This document shows positions 7,868 through 17,174 of a stretch of 64,000 nt of DNA, one piece after another. The notes below the pieces were generated by a model, which made no database searches, had not been told where the DNA came from, and worked only from the letters and a program-made list of their open reading frames with translations. The position numbers were made by a program, and so were the translations under genes. Source of the stretch: Ignavibacterium sp. (GTDB lineage: Bacteria > Bacteroidota > Ignavibacteria > Ignavibacteriales > Ignavibacteriaceae). The stretch's first letter is position 1, and each line of letters starts with the position of its first letter. The stretch is taken from the NCBI GenBank assembly GCA_018335755.1, contig JAGXRK010000001.1, positions 1 through 64,000 on the forward strand, given 5' to 3'.

Positions 7868-9037
7868 ATGAAAGTTCCATTATTAGATCTTAAACCTCAA
7901 TATCAATCATTAAAAAAGGAGTTAGACGAGGCAATCTTAAAAGTTGCTGAATCTCAGTATTTTATTCTTGGTCCGGAAATGAAAAAAATGGAAGATGCTT
8001 GTGCCGAATATCTTGGAGCAAAGCATGCAATCGGTGTTTCATCCGGAACAGATGCACTGCTTCTTGCATTGATGGCAATCGATATCCAACCGGGTGACGA
8101 AGTTATTGTACCGACTTATTCTTTCTTTGCCACTGCTGGTGTGGTTTCAAGATTAAATGCAGTTCCGGTTTTAACTGAATGCGATCCGGTTACTTTTAAT
8201 ATTGATATTGAAGACATAAAAAGAAAAATTACTTCAAAAACAAAAGCAATTATTCCGGTTCATCTTTACGGACAAAGCTCTGAAATGGATGAAATAATGA
8301 AAATAGCCGACCAGCATAATCTATTTGTAATTGAAGATGCGGCTCAGGCAATTGGGACACAGTATAAAAATGGAAAATCTGTTGGGACAATAGGTCATAT
8401 CGGGTGTTTTTCGTTTTTCCCCAGCAAAAATCTTGGATGCTTCGGTGATGGCGGCCTCGTAACAACAAATGATGACGAAATCGCAAAAGTTTTAACAATT
8501 AAAAGAGTCCACGGAGGCGAACCAAAATATTATCATAAGGTAATTGGCGGAAACTTCAGACTTGACGCTATACAGGCTGCTGTAGTAAGTGTTAAACTTC
8601 CCCATTTAGATTCCTGGTCAGAGAAGAGAAGAGCAAATGCCGCCAGATATACAAAGCTATTTATTGCTGCAGGATTAGCTGAGGAAACAGGCAAAGTAAA
8701 GCTTGATTCTAAAAATAAAGTTTTACTTCCGAAAGCTGTTTATGAACACCTTTCGTCATCAGTTAAGAATTACCATATTTATAATCAATATATTATCCGC
8801 GTTGAGGATCGTGATGGATTAAGAGATTATTTGAGTAAGAATGATATTGGAACTGAAATTTATTATCCCGTTCCCTTCCATCTTCAGGAATGTTTTGCTG
8901 ATCTTGGTCATAAAAAAGGTGATTTTCCAGTTTCGGAATTCTGTGCTAACAGTTCTCTTGCATTACCGATCTATCCGGAATTAAACGACGATCAACTCAA
9001 TTTTGTAGTTGAAAAAATTGCGGATTTCATAAAGTAA
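7868..9037 (+). CDS. DegT/DnrJ/EryC1/StrS-family sugar aminotransferase
   Basis: This PLP-dependent enzyme (389 aa) transfers an amino group to a nucleotide-linked keto-sugar. The N-terminal VPLLDLKPQYQSLK, the GVSSGTDALLLAL segment and EDAAQAIG are family hallmarks. The internal-aldimine lysine is Lys187 in FSFFPSKNLGCFGDGG. Sequence style is closest to the 3-aminotransferases used for dTDP-Qui3N/Fuc3N-type sugars, but substrate cannot be read from sequence. The gene has AAAAGGA before its ATG and is followed after 10 bases by the Wzi-like gene. With rfbA and rfbC it suggests a dTDP-amino-sugar branch. Confidence 0.9.
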   Translation: MKVPLLDLKPQYQSLKKELDEAILKVAESQYFILGPEMKKMEDACAEYLGAKHAIGVSSGTDALLLALMAIDIQPGDEVIVPTYSFFATAGVVSRLNAVPVLTECDPVTFNIDIEDIKRKITSKTKAIIPVHLYGQSSEMDEIMKIADQHNLFVIEDAAQAIGTQYKNGKSVGTIGHIGCFSFFPSKNLGCFGDGGLVTTNDDEIAKVLTIKRVHGGEPKYYHKVIGGNFRLDAIQAAVVSVKLPHLDSWSEKRRANAARYTKLFIAAGLAEETGKVKLDSKNKVLLPKAVYEHLSSSVKNYHIYNQYIIRVEDRDGLRDYLSKNDIGTEIYYPVPFHLQECFADLGHKKGDFPVSEFCANSSLALPIYPELNDDQLNFVVEKIADFIK

Positions 9038-9047
9038 TGAATTGCCG

Positions 9048-10700
9048 ATGATTATTCGAATAACCCTGCTGTTAATTGTTTTTATCTCCACAACCTTTTC
9101 ACAGATTGTTTACGAACCTCTTCATAGAGATGTATATCAATACTTATCCCGTTTAGCGCAAAAGGGTGCTGTTGAATTTAAGGATCAGGTTAAACCAGTA
9201 AGCAGGATTTATATTGCTGAAAAATTAAATGAGCTTAATATTAATAGTTCCGCCATTACTTCATTAGAAAAAGACGAATTGAATTTTTATTTGCTGGATT
9301 TTGAAAGAGAACTAAAATTTTTACGCAATGAAAAAATCGAAAATGAAGAAATGACAATTGCGGGAAAAGATCGGGCAGGACGTTTGAGATTATTTTCTTT
9401 TACAGATAATCTGTTCACGTTAAATGTAAGCCCTATTTTTGGTTACAAAATTGGTTCGAAAGATGAAGCAAAACTTACTCACTTCTGGAATGGAATATCC
9501 ACTTACGGTTACTTAACCGATCACTTGGGAGTTAGTTTTGATTTCAGAGATAACAATGAATCCGGTACCACAATTGATAAGTTCAAAAGATTCACACCAA
9601 TTACAGGTACTAACGAAAGAAGTGACGCTAACGTTTTTAATTACAGCCCGAATAAAATTGAATACAGTGAGGCGAAAACCGTAATAGCTGCAAATTGGAA
9701 GTGGGGAAGTGCTGCAATCGGAAAAGAGTTTTTTGAATGGGGTTACGGTGAAAGCGGTAAACTTGTGCTTTCGCAAAAAGCTCCGTCTTTCCCATTTATA
9801 AGACTTGATATCAACCCAGTTGATTGGTTTTCATTTAATTATATCCATGCCTGGTTATTATCAGATGTCAAAGATACCTCTGATATTTATTTCTCGGATT
9901 TTGGACAGGAAAGATTTCGTTACAGAGATAAATTTCTTGCTTCTCATTCTCTTACGATAAAACCAATCAGAGGTTTACACATTTCGATTGGTGAGTCCAT
10001 GATTTATAGTGATCAAATCGAGCTTTCTTATTTAATTCCATTTATGTTTTTCAGGTTAGCAGATCACTACTTGAGCAGACAATCAAATGCTGTTGGAAGT
10101 AATGCCCAGATTTACGGGTCAATAAGTTCAAGAAATCATATTCCCAACACACATATTTATGCAACAGTATTTATAGATGAAATTACAATTACACATCTTT
10201 TTAATCCGGAAAGACAACGCAATCAATTTGGTTTTTCATTAGGCAGCTCAGTGGTGGACTTACCTTTAGATAACCTTAGTTTAACTCTTGAGTACACAAA
10301 AATTTATCCTTTCGTCTATAAGCATTATATATCGACAACTACTTATCAAAGTGCATCGCATAATTTAGGACATTGGATGGGACATAATGCAGATCAGATT
10401 TACGCTTCACTAGAGTATAGAATATTAAGAGGGTTGAAAACAAAATTGTGGGGGCAATTTATAAGGAAAGGCGAAGAGGAGGAAATAACAAAAATGTTTG
10501 TTCAGCCTCAGCCGCCCTTTTTGTTCGGGTTAAGAAAAGATTATTCTTATTTCGGCGGTTCATTGCAGTATGAATTTTTACACGAATTATTTGCAAAGAT
10601 GGAATTTCAAATAACAAATACATCAATACAACAAGAGAATTTAAGCTTTGTTGATAAAACCATGAATGAATTTTATTTTTCAGTTTATCATGGCTTGTAA
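9048..10700 (+). CDS. Outer-membrane capsule-assembly Wzi-like protein
   Basis: The 550-aa exported protein has a signal peptide (residues 1-19, ending TTFSQ). A short N-terminal helical region follows ([21 protein letters not shown]), then a long series of amphipathic beta strands rich in aromatic residues. This is the pattern of the Wzi-like capsule-assembly/outer-membrane beta-barrel family. Wzi helps tether capsule to the outer membrane. Its position between nucleotide-sugar genes supports a surface-polysaccharide role. The ATG at 9048 is preferred to an in-frame TTG at 9042; neither has a good Shine-Dalgarno. Fcl follows after 2 bases. Confidence 0.7.
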   Translation: MIIRITLLLIVFISTTFSQIVYEPLHRDVYQYLSRLAQKGAVEFKDQVKPVSRIYIAEKLNELNINSSAITSLEKDELNFYLLDFERELKFLRNEKIENEEMTIAGKDRAGRLRLFSFTDNLFTLNVSPIFGYKIGSKDEAKLTHFWNGISTYGYLTDHLGVSFDFRDNNESGTTIDKFKRFTPITGTNERSDANVFNYSPNKIEYSEAKTVIAANWKWGSAAIGKEFFEWGYGESGKLVLSQKAPSFPFIRLDINPVDWFSFNYIHAWLLSDVKDTSDIYFSDFGQERFRYRDKFLASHSLTIKPIRGLHISIGESMIYSDQIELSYLIPFMFFRLADHYLSRQSNAVGSNAQIYGSISSRNHIPNTHIYATVFIDEITITHLFNPERQRNQFGFSLGSSVVDLPLDNLSLTLEYTKIYPFVYKHYISTTTYQSASHNLGHWMGHNADQIYASLEYRILRGLKTKLWGQFIRKGEEEEITKMFVQPQPPFLFGLRKDYSYFGGSLQYEFLHELFAKMEFQITNTSIQQENLSFVDKTMNEFYFSVYHGL

Positions 10701-10702
10701 TT

Positions 10703-11662
10703 ATGAGTAGTGCAATTAAAAATAAAAAAATATATCTCGCCGGACACAAAGGAATGGTGGGTTCCTCAATTTTACGGGAATTGCAGAAGCAAAATTACAA
10801 TAACGTAGTTCTCAGGGATTTGAACGAACTTGATCTAAGAAATCAAACAGATGTTAATAAATTTTTTGATTCTGAAAAACCCGAGGTTATTATTATTGCT
10901 GCAGCAAAGGTTGGCGGGATACTAGCGAACAATACTTACCGCGCAGAATTTATTTATGATAACCTGATGATACAGGCAAATCTTATTAATGCTTCTTATA
11001 TAAATAAAGTTGAAAAATTAATCTTTCTCGGAAGTTCGTGTATTTATCCTAAGCTTGCGCCGCAGCCATTGAAAGAAGAGTATTTGCTTTCCGGATATCT
11101 TGAATACACAAATGAACCATATGCAATTGCAAAGATTGCAGGTATTAAACTTTGTGAAAGTTATTATGAACAGTACAGATGTAACTATTTTTCAGCTATG
11201 CCCACAAATATGTACGGACCAAATGACAATTTTGATTTGGAAACATCTCATGTACTTCCCGCTTTAATTAGAAAATTTCACGATGCTAAAACAATTAATG
11301 CTCCAACTGTAACTTTGTGGGGATCCGGAAAACCAATGCGTGAGTTTATGTATGTTGAAGATCTTGCTGATGCCATGATCTTCATGCTGGAAAATATTAA
11401 TGCATCTGATCTTTATGAGAATGGAATTTCACAACTGAACATAGGAACTGGTAAAGATCTTACCATTTCAGAATTAGCATCAATTATTTCAGACACAGTT
11501 GGTTACAATGGTGAAATCGTATACGACAGTGCAAAACCGGACGGCACTCCCAGAAAACTTATGGATGTATCAAGGATAAATTCTCTCGGCTGGCAGTATA
11601 GAACAGAATTAAAAGATGGAATTGATAAAACATACAATTGGTATTTAGAAAATATTAAATAG
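10703..11662 (+). CDS. fcl: GDP-L-fucose synthase
   Basis: The NADPH-dependent 3,5-epimerase/4-reductase (319 aa) converts GDP-4-keto-6-deoxymannose to GDP-L-fucose. It has an extended-SDR Rossmann motif (GHKGMVGSS), the serine segment GSSCIYPK and catalytic Tyr140-x3-Lys144 (YAIAK). [10 protein letters not shown] and [12 protein letters not shown] are further family motifs. It overlaps the operon run with only a 2-base gap after the Wzi-like gene and is followed after 12 bases by gmd, the enzyme that supplies its substrate. Confidence 0.94.
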   Translation: MSSAIKNKKIYLAGHKGMVGSSILRELQKQNYNNVVLRDLNELDLRNQTDVNKFFDSEKPEVIIIAAAKVGGILANNTYRAEFIYDNLMIQANLINASYINKVEKLIFLGSSCIYPKLAPQPLKEEYLLSGYLEYTNEPYAIAKIAGIKLCESYYEQYRCNYFSAMPTNMYGPNDNFDLETSHVLPALIRKFHDAKTINAPTVTLWGSGKPMREFMYVEDLADAMIFMLENINASDLYENGISQLNIGTGKDLTISELASIISDTVGYNGEIVYDSAKPDGTPRKLMDVSRINSLGWQYRTELKDGIDKTYNWYLENIK

Positions 11663-11674
11663 AATTATAGGAAA

Positions 11675-12802
11675 ATGAAAAAAGCATTAATAACCGGAAT
11701 AACCGGACAGGACGGAAGTTACCTTACAGAAATTCTCCTAGAGAAAGGGTATGAAGTTCACGGTATAATCAGAAGAAGCAGCTCGTTTAATACGGGAAGA
11801 ATTGATCATCTTTATGAGAATCCGGAGATACTCAATAAAAAATTATTTCTTCATTACGGTGATTTGGTTGATACAAGTAATCTAAACCGTCTTCTTGAGA
11901 AAATCCAACCGGTAGAAATTTACAATTTGGCAGCACAAAGTCACGTTAAAGTTTCATTTGAAGTCCCCGATTATACCGCACAGGTGGATGCGCTCGGCAC
12001 ATTAAGATTTCTTGATGCAATAAGGGAAGTTGGTTTAAGGCAGGTTAAGTTCTACCAGGCGTCAACCAGTGAGCTGTATGGTAAAGTTCAGGAAGTCCCA
12101 CAATCCGAACAAACACCATTCTATCCGCGTTCACCTTATGGAGTTGCAAAACTTTATGGATTCTGGATAATAGTAAACTACCGTGAAGCATATAATATTT
12201 TTGCCAGCAATGGAATTTTATTTAACCACGAATCGCCAAGGAGAGGTGAAACTTTTGTTACAAGAAAGATAACCAGAGCTGCAGCAAGAATAGCTGCAGG
12301 TTTACAAGATAATCTTTCATTGGGCAACCTTAATGCAAAACGGGATTGGGGATATGCCCCGGAATACTGTGAGGGAATGTGGCGAATTCTCCAGCACAAT
12401 AAAGCCGATGATTTTGTTATTGCTACAGGAGAAACCAGAACGGTAAGAGAATTCGTTATTCATTCTTTCAATCATCTTGGAATTGAGTTGGAGTGGAAGG
12501 GTGAAGGGGTTGATGAAAAGGGAATTATTAAAAAGATAGATTTTGAAAAAGCGAAAGGATTGATTGAATATAGTTCAAATCAGAAGATGTATAAATTTGA
12601 TTTCACTGACGAATTAAAGAAAGGGCAAACGGTTGTAACTGTTAATCCTAATTATTACAGACCCACGGAAGTTGATCTGTTGGTTGGCAACCCTTCAAAA
12701 GCAGAAAAACTTCTTGGCTGGAAAGCACAAACAAAATTTGAAGACCTTGTACAGATCATGATAAAGTCTGATATGGATAAAGTTTTAAGAAGAGGATATT
12801 GA
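11675..12802 (+). CDS. gmd: GDP-mannose 4,6-dehydratase
   Basis: The 375-aa NADP-dependent SDR converts GDP-mannose to GDP-4-keto-6-deoxymannose. Motifs are [10 protein letters not shown] (cofactor loop), [16 protein letters not shown], the catalytic region [10 protein letters not shown], Tyr155-x3-Lys159 in SPYGVAK, and [16 protein letters not shown]. Full length is typical. It ends the sugar-nucleotide operon, after which a 227-base gap with its own promoter leads to pepT. With fcl it gives a complete GDP-mannose to GDP-fucose path; the mannose-1-phosphate guanylyltransferase is not in the window. Confidence 0.95.
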   Translation: MKKALITGITGQDGSYLTEILLEKGYEVHGIIRRSSSFNTGRIDHLYENPEILNKKLFLHYGDLVDTSNLNRLLEKIQPVEIYNLAAQSHVKVSFEVPDYTAQVDALGTLRFLDAIREVGLRQVKFYQASTSELYGKVQEVPQSEQTPFYPRSPYGVAKLYGFWIIVNYREAYNIFASNGILFNHESPRRGETFVTRKITRAAARIAAGLQDNLSLGNLNAKRDWGYAPEYCEGMWRILQHNKADDFVIATGETRTVREFVIHSFNHLGIELEWKGEGVDEKGIIKKIDFEKAKGLIEYSSNQKMYKFDFTDELKKGQTVVTVNPNYYRPTEVDLLVGNPSKAEKLLGWKAQTKFEDLVQIMIKSDMDKVLRRGY

Positions 12803-12928
12803 TATCCTCTTCATATCTATCCTGATTCTAAAAATAATTATACTTCTGTTACAACCCTTTAATTAACTCTACATTACGTTATTAACCAATCAATCCATTA
12901 AATACAGACGATATTATAATTATTCACT

Positions 12929-12959
12929 TTTGCCTTCACTTATAATAAAGCTAAATTTA
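12929..12959 (+). promoter_or_regulatory. Bacteroidota-type promoter for pepT
   Basis: TTTG at 12929-12932, a 19-base spacer, and TAAATTTA at 12952-12959 match the -33/-7 pattern TTTG-N19-TAnnTTTG at seven of the eight... fixed positions allowing one change in the last G. The ATG lies 70 bases downstream, preceded by GGAGG. Confidence 0.5.
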
Positions 12960-13029
12960 CACAATAAAATATCTGGTTTTCTTAAAATAGAAACACTTAT
13001 AATTATTAATATCATTACCGGAGGTTCTT

Positions 13030-14277
13030 ATGTTCGACCCCAAATATCAATTCACCTGTGTAAAAAGATTTTTAAAGTATGTTAAGTATGACACTCAATC
13101 CGATGAAGAATCAACTTCTTTTCCTTCCACTGAAAAACAAAAAATTCTTTCTAAAGATCTTGCGGAAGAACTAAAACAAATGGGACTTAAAGATGCTCAT
13201 ATGGATGCATGGGGATATGTTATGGCAACACTTCCTTCAAATACAGATAAACAAGTTGATCCGATAGCATTCATTGCACACGTCGATACTTCACCGGCAG
13301 TAACAGGAGCTAACGTTAATCCAATTATCAGAAGAAACTATCAAGGTGGTGATATCCCTCTTGAAAACGGAGGCTGGGTAATAAAAGAAAGTGAAAATCC
13401 CGATCTGAAAAATATGATTGGATATGATATAATAACCACCGATGGAAATACACTTCTAGGTGCTGATAATAAAGCTGGTGTTGCAGAAATTATGGATGCT
13501 GTAAACTACCTGTTGACTCATCCTGAAATTAAGCACGGTGATATAAAAATTTGTTTTACTCCTGATGAAGAAGTCGGAAGGGGCACAGAAAAAATTGATT
13601 TGAAAAAGCTTGGTGCAAAGTATGCATATACTGTTGATGGATCGAGTCGTGGTGAAATAGAAACAGAAACTTTTTCAGCAGATGCAGTTGTTATTAAATT
13701 CTACGGAAAAAACATTCATCCCGGCTATGCTAAAGGAATAATGATTAACTCCATTAAAATGGCTTCTGATTTTATGGAAAGTCTTCCCAAGGATACTCTC
13801 TCACCGGAAACCACAGAAAAAAGGGAAGGTTATGTCCATTGTACAAGTATAAGCGGAAATGAAGAATTAACTACGTTAAAATTTATTATACGTGATTTTG
13901 AAACCCCGAAGCTGAAGGAATATGAAGAACTTCTTAAAAAATTAGCAGAAGCCACCGTTGTTAAGTTTCCAGGTTCAAGAATGGAATTCCAGGTAATAGA
14001 ACAGTACAGAAATATGATTGAGGTATTAAAGAATCATCCTCAGGTAATGGATTATGCTGTTGAGGCAATGAAACGATTAGATATGGAACCGATTATGCAT
14101 CCGATACGCGGCGGTACCGATGGATCAAGATTATCATTCATGGGATTACCTACCCCAAACATTTTTGCAGGTGAACACAGTTTCCACTCACAGGTTGAAT
14201 GGGTGGCTGTTCAGGATATGCATGAAGCTGTTAAACTGATTGTCGAGATTACAAAAGTTTGGGAGGATAGAAGTTAG
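13030..14277 (+). CDS. pepT: Peptidase T (tripeptide aminopeptidase)
   Basis: The cytoplasmic M20B metallopeptidase (415 aa) removes the N-terminal residue from tripeptides. The di-zinc site is visible: His84 and catalytic Asp86 in IAHVDTSP, bridging Asp146 in GADNKAG, Glu180/Glu181 in TPDEEVGRG, the YTVDGSSRGE segment, and the late His in AGEHSFHSQ. The Shine-Dalgarno CGGAGG precedes the ATG. The stop codon (14275-14277) directly abuts the left heptamer array of the element carrying the four-helix-bundle gene. Confidence 0.95.
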   Translation: MFDPKYQFTCVKRFLKYVKYDTQSDEESTSFPSTEKQKILSKDLAEELKQMGLKDAHMDAWGYVMATLPSNTDKQVDPIAFIAHVDTSPAVTGANVNPIIRRNYQGGDIPLENGGWVIKESENPDLKNMIGYDIITTDGNTLLGADNKAGVAEIMDAVNYLLTHPEIKHGDIKICFTPDEEVGRGTEKIDLKKLGAKYAYTVDGSSRGEIETETFSADAVVIKFYGKNIHPGYAKGIMINSIKMASDFMESLPKDTLSPETTEKREGYVHCTSISGNEELTTLKFIIRDFETPKLKEYEELLKKLAEATVVKFPGSRMEFQVIEQYRNMIEVLKNHPQVMDYAVEAMKRLDMEPIMHPIRGGTDGSRLSFMGLPTPNIFAGEHSFHSQVEWVAVQDMHEAVKLIVEITKVWEDRS

Positions 14278-14279
14278 AC

Positions 14280-14760
14280 ATTGGTCAATAGTCATTGGTC
14301 AGTAAAATTTATTAATGATTGCTTTTAATTTTAATAATATAAGGAGGCTTGATGAAATTAGAAGAATTGCAGGTATATCAACTGTCTATGGATTTGGCTG
14401 AAAAGTTTTGGGAGATTGTTATAAACTGGGATTATTTTCTAAAAGATACTATTGGAAAACAACTTGTAAGAGCAGCAGATTCTATAGCCGCTAATGTAAG
14501 TGAAGGTTTCGGAAGGTTCTTTTATAAAGAGAACAGACAGTTATGTTATTATTCCCGAGGGTCTTTGTTTGAAACAAAAACTAAAAACAGAAAATTAATT
14601 TCAGAAAACCAGTTTGAAATCTTTTCTAATGATATTGATTTAATCGGAAAAAAGTTAAACGGCTACATCAATTCAATTGGCAAACAGTCTTCTATTGATT
14701 TGCTGCAATCGAATGACAAATAATTTATGTCAAATGACCAATGACAGATTACCATTGACT
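14280..14760. mobile_element. Candidate small mobile unit: four-helix-bundle gene between inverted heptamer arrays
   Basis: The left array at 14280-14300 is three heptamers (ATTGGTC, AATAGTC, ATTGGTC). The right array at 14733-14760 is four heptamers beginning AATGACC. Read on the opposite strand, the left array aligns with the right in the same heptamer phase (TGACCAATGAC shared exactly). The two therefore form terminal inverted repeats around a single gene. The unit sits exactly between the pepT stop and the U32 coding region. No transposase is present, so mobility, if real, would be in trans. The boundary is drawn from the repeats only. Confidence 0.5.
14352..14723 (+). CDS. Four-helix-bundle protein (S23 / 23S rRNA intervening-sequence family)
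   Basis: The 123-aa protein matches the IVS/S23 four-helix-bundle family, related in fold to the accessory Avd proteins of diversity-generating retroelements. The N-terminal MKLEELQVYQLSMDLAEKFWE, the KQLVRAADSIAANVSEGFGR segment and a basic third helix are visible. The function of stand-alone members is unknown; no reverse transcriptase or variable repeat is nearby. AAGGAGG lies 4 bases before the ATG at 14352; a TTG three bases earlier is too close to it. The tail SNDK is encoded by a heptamer-like unit, so the repeat runs into the gene's 3' end. Confidence 0.85.
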   Translation: MKLEELQVYQLSMDLAEKFWEIVINWDYFLKDTIGKQLVRAADSIAANVSEGFGRFFYKENRQLCYYSRGSLFETKTKNRKLISENQFEIFSNDIDLIGKKLNGYINSIGKQSSIDLLQSNDK

Positions 14761-15987
14761 AGATTGAAACCAGAATTAATGGCTCCCGCAGGGGATTGGA
14801 CAATGCTTCGTGCTGCTGTTCAATCCGGAGCAGATGCTGTTTATTTTGGTTTAGATAAATTGAATATGCGGGCAAAAGCCGTTAATTTTTCCATTGAGCA
14901 GTTAAATGAAATAGTCATTTTTTGTAAAGAAAATAGTGTCAAAACTTACCTTACACTTAATACAATAATCTTTGAAGAAGAATTATCAGAAGTTGAAGAA
15001 ATAATTACGAAAGCTAAACAATCGGGAGTAGATAGAATTATCTGCTCCGATCTTGCTGTTGCAGATATTTGTCATAAATATAATTTCCCCTTTTGCATTT
15101 CTACACAAAGCTCCGTTTCAAATTCACTGTCAGCCAATGTTTATAAACTACTTGGTGCTGTTAGAATTGTCCTTGCACGCGAATGCTCACTTGAAGAAAT
15201 AAAAAAAATAAGATCGAAAACAGATCTTGAAATTGAAGCATTCATTCATGGCGCTATGTGCATCGCAGTCAGCGGAAGATGTTTTATGAGCCATCATTTG
15301 TTCGGCATAAGCGCTAATCGTGGTGAATGTATTCAGCCCTGTAGACGCGAATATCAGGTATCTGACCCTTTGGGAGAAATTTATGATACCTCAACAGAAA
15401 AATCTATGCTCATAGGTGAAGATTATGTTATGTCCCCCAAAGATCTTTGCACAATAGAATATATTGATCAATTGATTGAAGCCGGAATAGACTCATTTAA
15501 AATTGAAGGCAGAAAACGCTCTCCCGAGTATGTTGCCAAAACAGTATCTGTTTACAGGCAGGCAATTGATCTTCACTTTGAAAAAAAACTGACAAAAGAA
15601 AAGAAAAAGGAATTTTTAACTGAGCTTGAAACCGTTTACAATCGCGGATTTTCATCCGGATTTTATTTTGGAGTTCCCTCCTCTGAAGATTATGCGGGAG
15701 TTAATGGCAGTAAAGCAACAACAAGAAAAAACTATATTGGTAAAGTTTTGAATTACTATAAGGAAGTAAAGGTTGTTCACTTCCTGATGGAATCGGGTGA
15801 GATATTATCCGGTGATAAAATTTTAATTTTAGGTGATACCACTGGCGTGATTGAAACAATCTTAAAAGAGTTTTATGTAAATGACCACCTTGCAGAACAT
15901 GCTGTTAAGGCAGAGGAGGTTACTTTTGTTTTACCTGATCTTGTAAGAAGAAACGACCGCATATATAAACTTGAAAGTGTTGTTTGA
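14734..15987 (+). CDS. U32 peptidase family protein (TrhP/RlhA/UbiU-type)
   Basis: The U32-fold protein is 417 aa from the ATG at 14734. Family homology starts at KPELMAPAGDW. The Fe-S-type cysteine set is visible in GAMCIAVSGRC and GECIQPCRREY, with SFKIEGRKRSPEYV beyond. Family members TrhP and RlhA hydroxylate tRNA or rRNA pyrimidines using prephenate; others help O2-independent ubiquinone synthesis. A protease role is doubtful. The frame is open back to 14677, overlapping the upstream gene. The ATGs at 14713 and 14734 both lie in heptamer sequence, and no Shine-Dalgarno is visible, so the native start may have been altered by the repeat. Confidence 0.85.
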   Translation: MTNDRLPLTRLKPELMAPAGDWTMLRAAVQSGADAVYFGLDKLNMRAKAVNFSIEQLNEIVIFCKENSVKTYLTLNTIIFEEELSEVEEIITKAKQSGVDRIICSDLAVADICHKYNFPFCISTQSSVSNSLSANVYKLLGAVRIVLARECSLEEIKKIRSKTDLEIEAFIHGAMCIAVSGRCFMSHHLFGISANRGECIQPCRREYQVSDPLGEIYDTSTEKSMLIGEDYVMSPKDLCTIEYIDQLIEAGIDSFKIEGRKRSPEYVAKTVSVYRQAIDLHFEKKLTKEKKKEFLTELETVYNRGFSSGFYFGVPSSEDYAGVNGSKATTRKNYIGKVLNYYKEVKVVHFLMESGEILSGDKILILGDTTGVIETILKEFYVNDHLAEHAVKAEEVTFVLPDLVRRNDRIYKLESVV

Positions 15988-16020
15988 AACTCCTCTATTT
16001 GATGTTTCCCTTTTGCAATT

Positions 16021-16037
16021 ATTATTATCTTACCCCA
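16021..16037 (+). promoter_or_regulatory. Conserved upstream block of antiporter copy 1
   Basis: ATTATTATCTTACCCCA at 16021-16037 recurs almost unchanged at 17130-17146 upstream of the duplicated gene, while the surrounding intergenic bases have diverged. It contains TATCTTAC, a partial TAnnTTTG -7 box. Likely promoter or operator. Confidence 0.4.
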
Positions 16038-16060
16038 AATCAATACAGAAATTTATCTAA

Positions 16061-17011
16061 ATGACTCTTATCGAAATTATTATATACATAATTGCGGGAT
16101 TGATAATGCTCTTTGCCGGAGCAGAAGGATTGATACGTGGAAGTTCTTCGCTTGCATTAAGAGTTGGAATTACTCCCCTCGTAATTGGATTAACTGTAGT
16201 TGCATTTGGAACAAGCAGTCCCGAATTGGTTGTTAGTTTAAAAGCCGCTCTTGATGGAAGCGGGGATATTTCTCTTGGTAACGTAATTGGGTCAAACATT
16301 GCCAACATTGCACTTATACTTGGTATTGCGGCACTCATAAGACCATTAAAGGTGCAGGCACAGGTTATTAAGCGTGAAGTACCTATAATGATTCTTGTTA
16401 CATTGCTTCTCTTCATATTTTTAATTAATAATGAAATTAACAGGCTTGAGGGGGTAATATTTTTTATTGGAATTATCATTTACTCTTTTATAAGTGTAGT
16501 TCTGGCAAAAAAAGAAAAGAACAAAAAAGTTGAAGCTGAATTTGCTGAGGGGGTTGCAAAAAAAACATTAAAAATTTGGATGGCAATCCTGTTTATAATT
16601 GTTGGCCTTATGTTTTTAGTTTACGGATCAAATTTATTTCTTGAAGCTGCTGTTGAAATAGCAAAGATTTTAGGTATGAGTGAAGCAGTAATCGGTTTAA
16701 CCATTATTGCTTTGGGAACAAGTCTTCCTGAGTTGGTAACCTCCGCCGTTGCATCATATAAAAATGAGTCTGATATAGCAATTGGAAATGTTGTTGGATC
16801 AAATGTTTTTAATATTTTATTTATTCTTGGAATAACCGCAATTATAGTTCCTGTAAGTGCCCGTGGTATAACATTGATAGATATTACTGCTATGCTCCTC
16901 ACTGCAATTGTAATTCTCCCCCTGGCGTGGTCAAAATTTAATCTTAACAGAACAGAGGGTGCCTTTCTGTTAATTGGGTATTTTGTTTATATGTATTATT
17001 TATTGCCCTAG
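16061..17011 (+). CDS. Calcium/sodium antiporter, copy 1 (CaCA, YrbG-like)
   Basis: The inner-membrane cation antiporter (316 aa) has about ten helices in two inverted repeats. The alpha-1 signature VAFGTSSPELVVSL followed by GNVIGSNIANIAL is in the N half, and the alpha-2 signature IALGTSLPELVTSA followed by GNVVGSNVFNILFILG is in the C half. These acidic motifs bind Ca2+ and Na+ in the family. The two halves are joined by a basic cytosolic loop (about 150-170). It is one of two adjacent paralogues. There is no Shine-Dalgarno; the start TCTAAATGAC is shared by both copies. Confidence 0.92.
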   Translation: MTLIEIIIYIIAGLIMLFAGAEGLIRGSSSLALRVGITPLVIGLTVVAFGTSSPELVVSLKAALDGSGDISLGNVIGSNIANIALILGIAALIRPLKVQAQVIKREVPIMILVTLLLFIFLINNEINRLEGVIFFIGIIIYSFISVVLAKKEKNKKVEAEFAEGVAKKTLKIWMAILFIIVGLMFLVYGSNLFLEAAVEIAKILGMSEAVIGLTIIALGTSLPELVTSAVASYKNESDIAIGNVVGSNVFNILFILGITAIIVPVSARGITLIDITAMLLTAIVILPLAWSKFNLNRTEGAFLLIGYFVYMYYLLP

Positions 17012-17129
17012 AAAATTACCTTAAATATATGATCTGTATAAAAGTCCGGTAATATTTCAATAAAATAAATTTTATTAATATTAAACCACAAATAAAATAA
17101 TCTTCTATAATTGCCAGACTTCAAAAATT

Positions 17130-17146
17130 ACTATTATCTTACCCCA
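17130..17146 (+). promoter_or_regulatory. Conserved upstream block of antiporter copy 2
   Basis: ACTATTATCTTACCCCA matches the block before copy 1 at 16 of 17 positions and lies 28 bases before the ATG (23 in copy 1). The conservation amid diverged flanks suggests selection on a promoter. Confidence 0.4.
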
Positions 17147-17174
17147 GAGAAAATAAAATATTCCCTACTTCTAA

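Noticed and set aside
14352..14723. Part of a diversity-generating retroelement (Avd)
   Set aside because: No reverse transcriptase, template repeat or variable repeat lies within the window.
14280..14760. CRISPR-like repeats around the four-helix gene
   Set aside because: The units are 7 bases without spacers and are inverted, not direct repeats with unique spacers.
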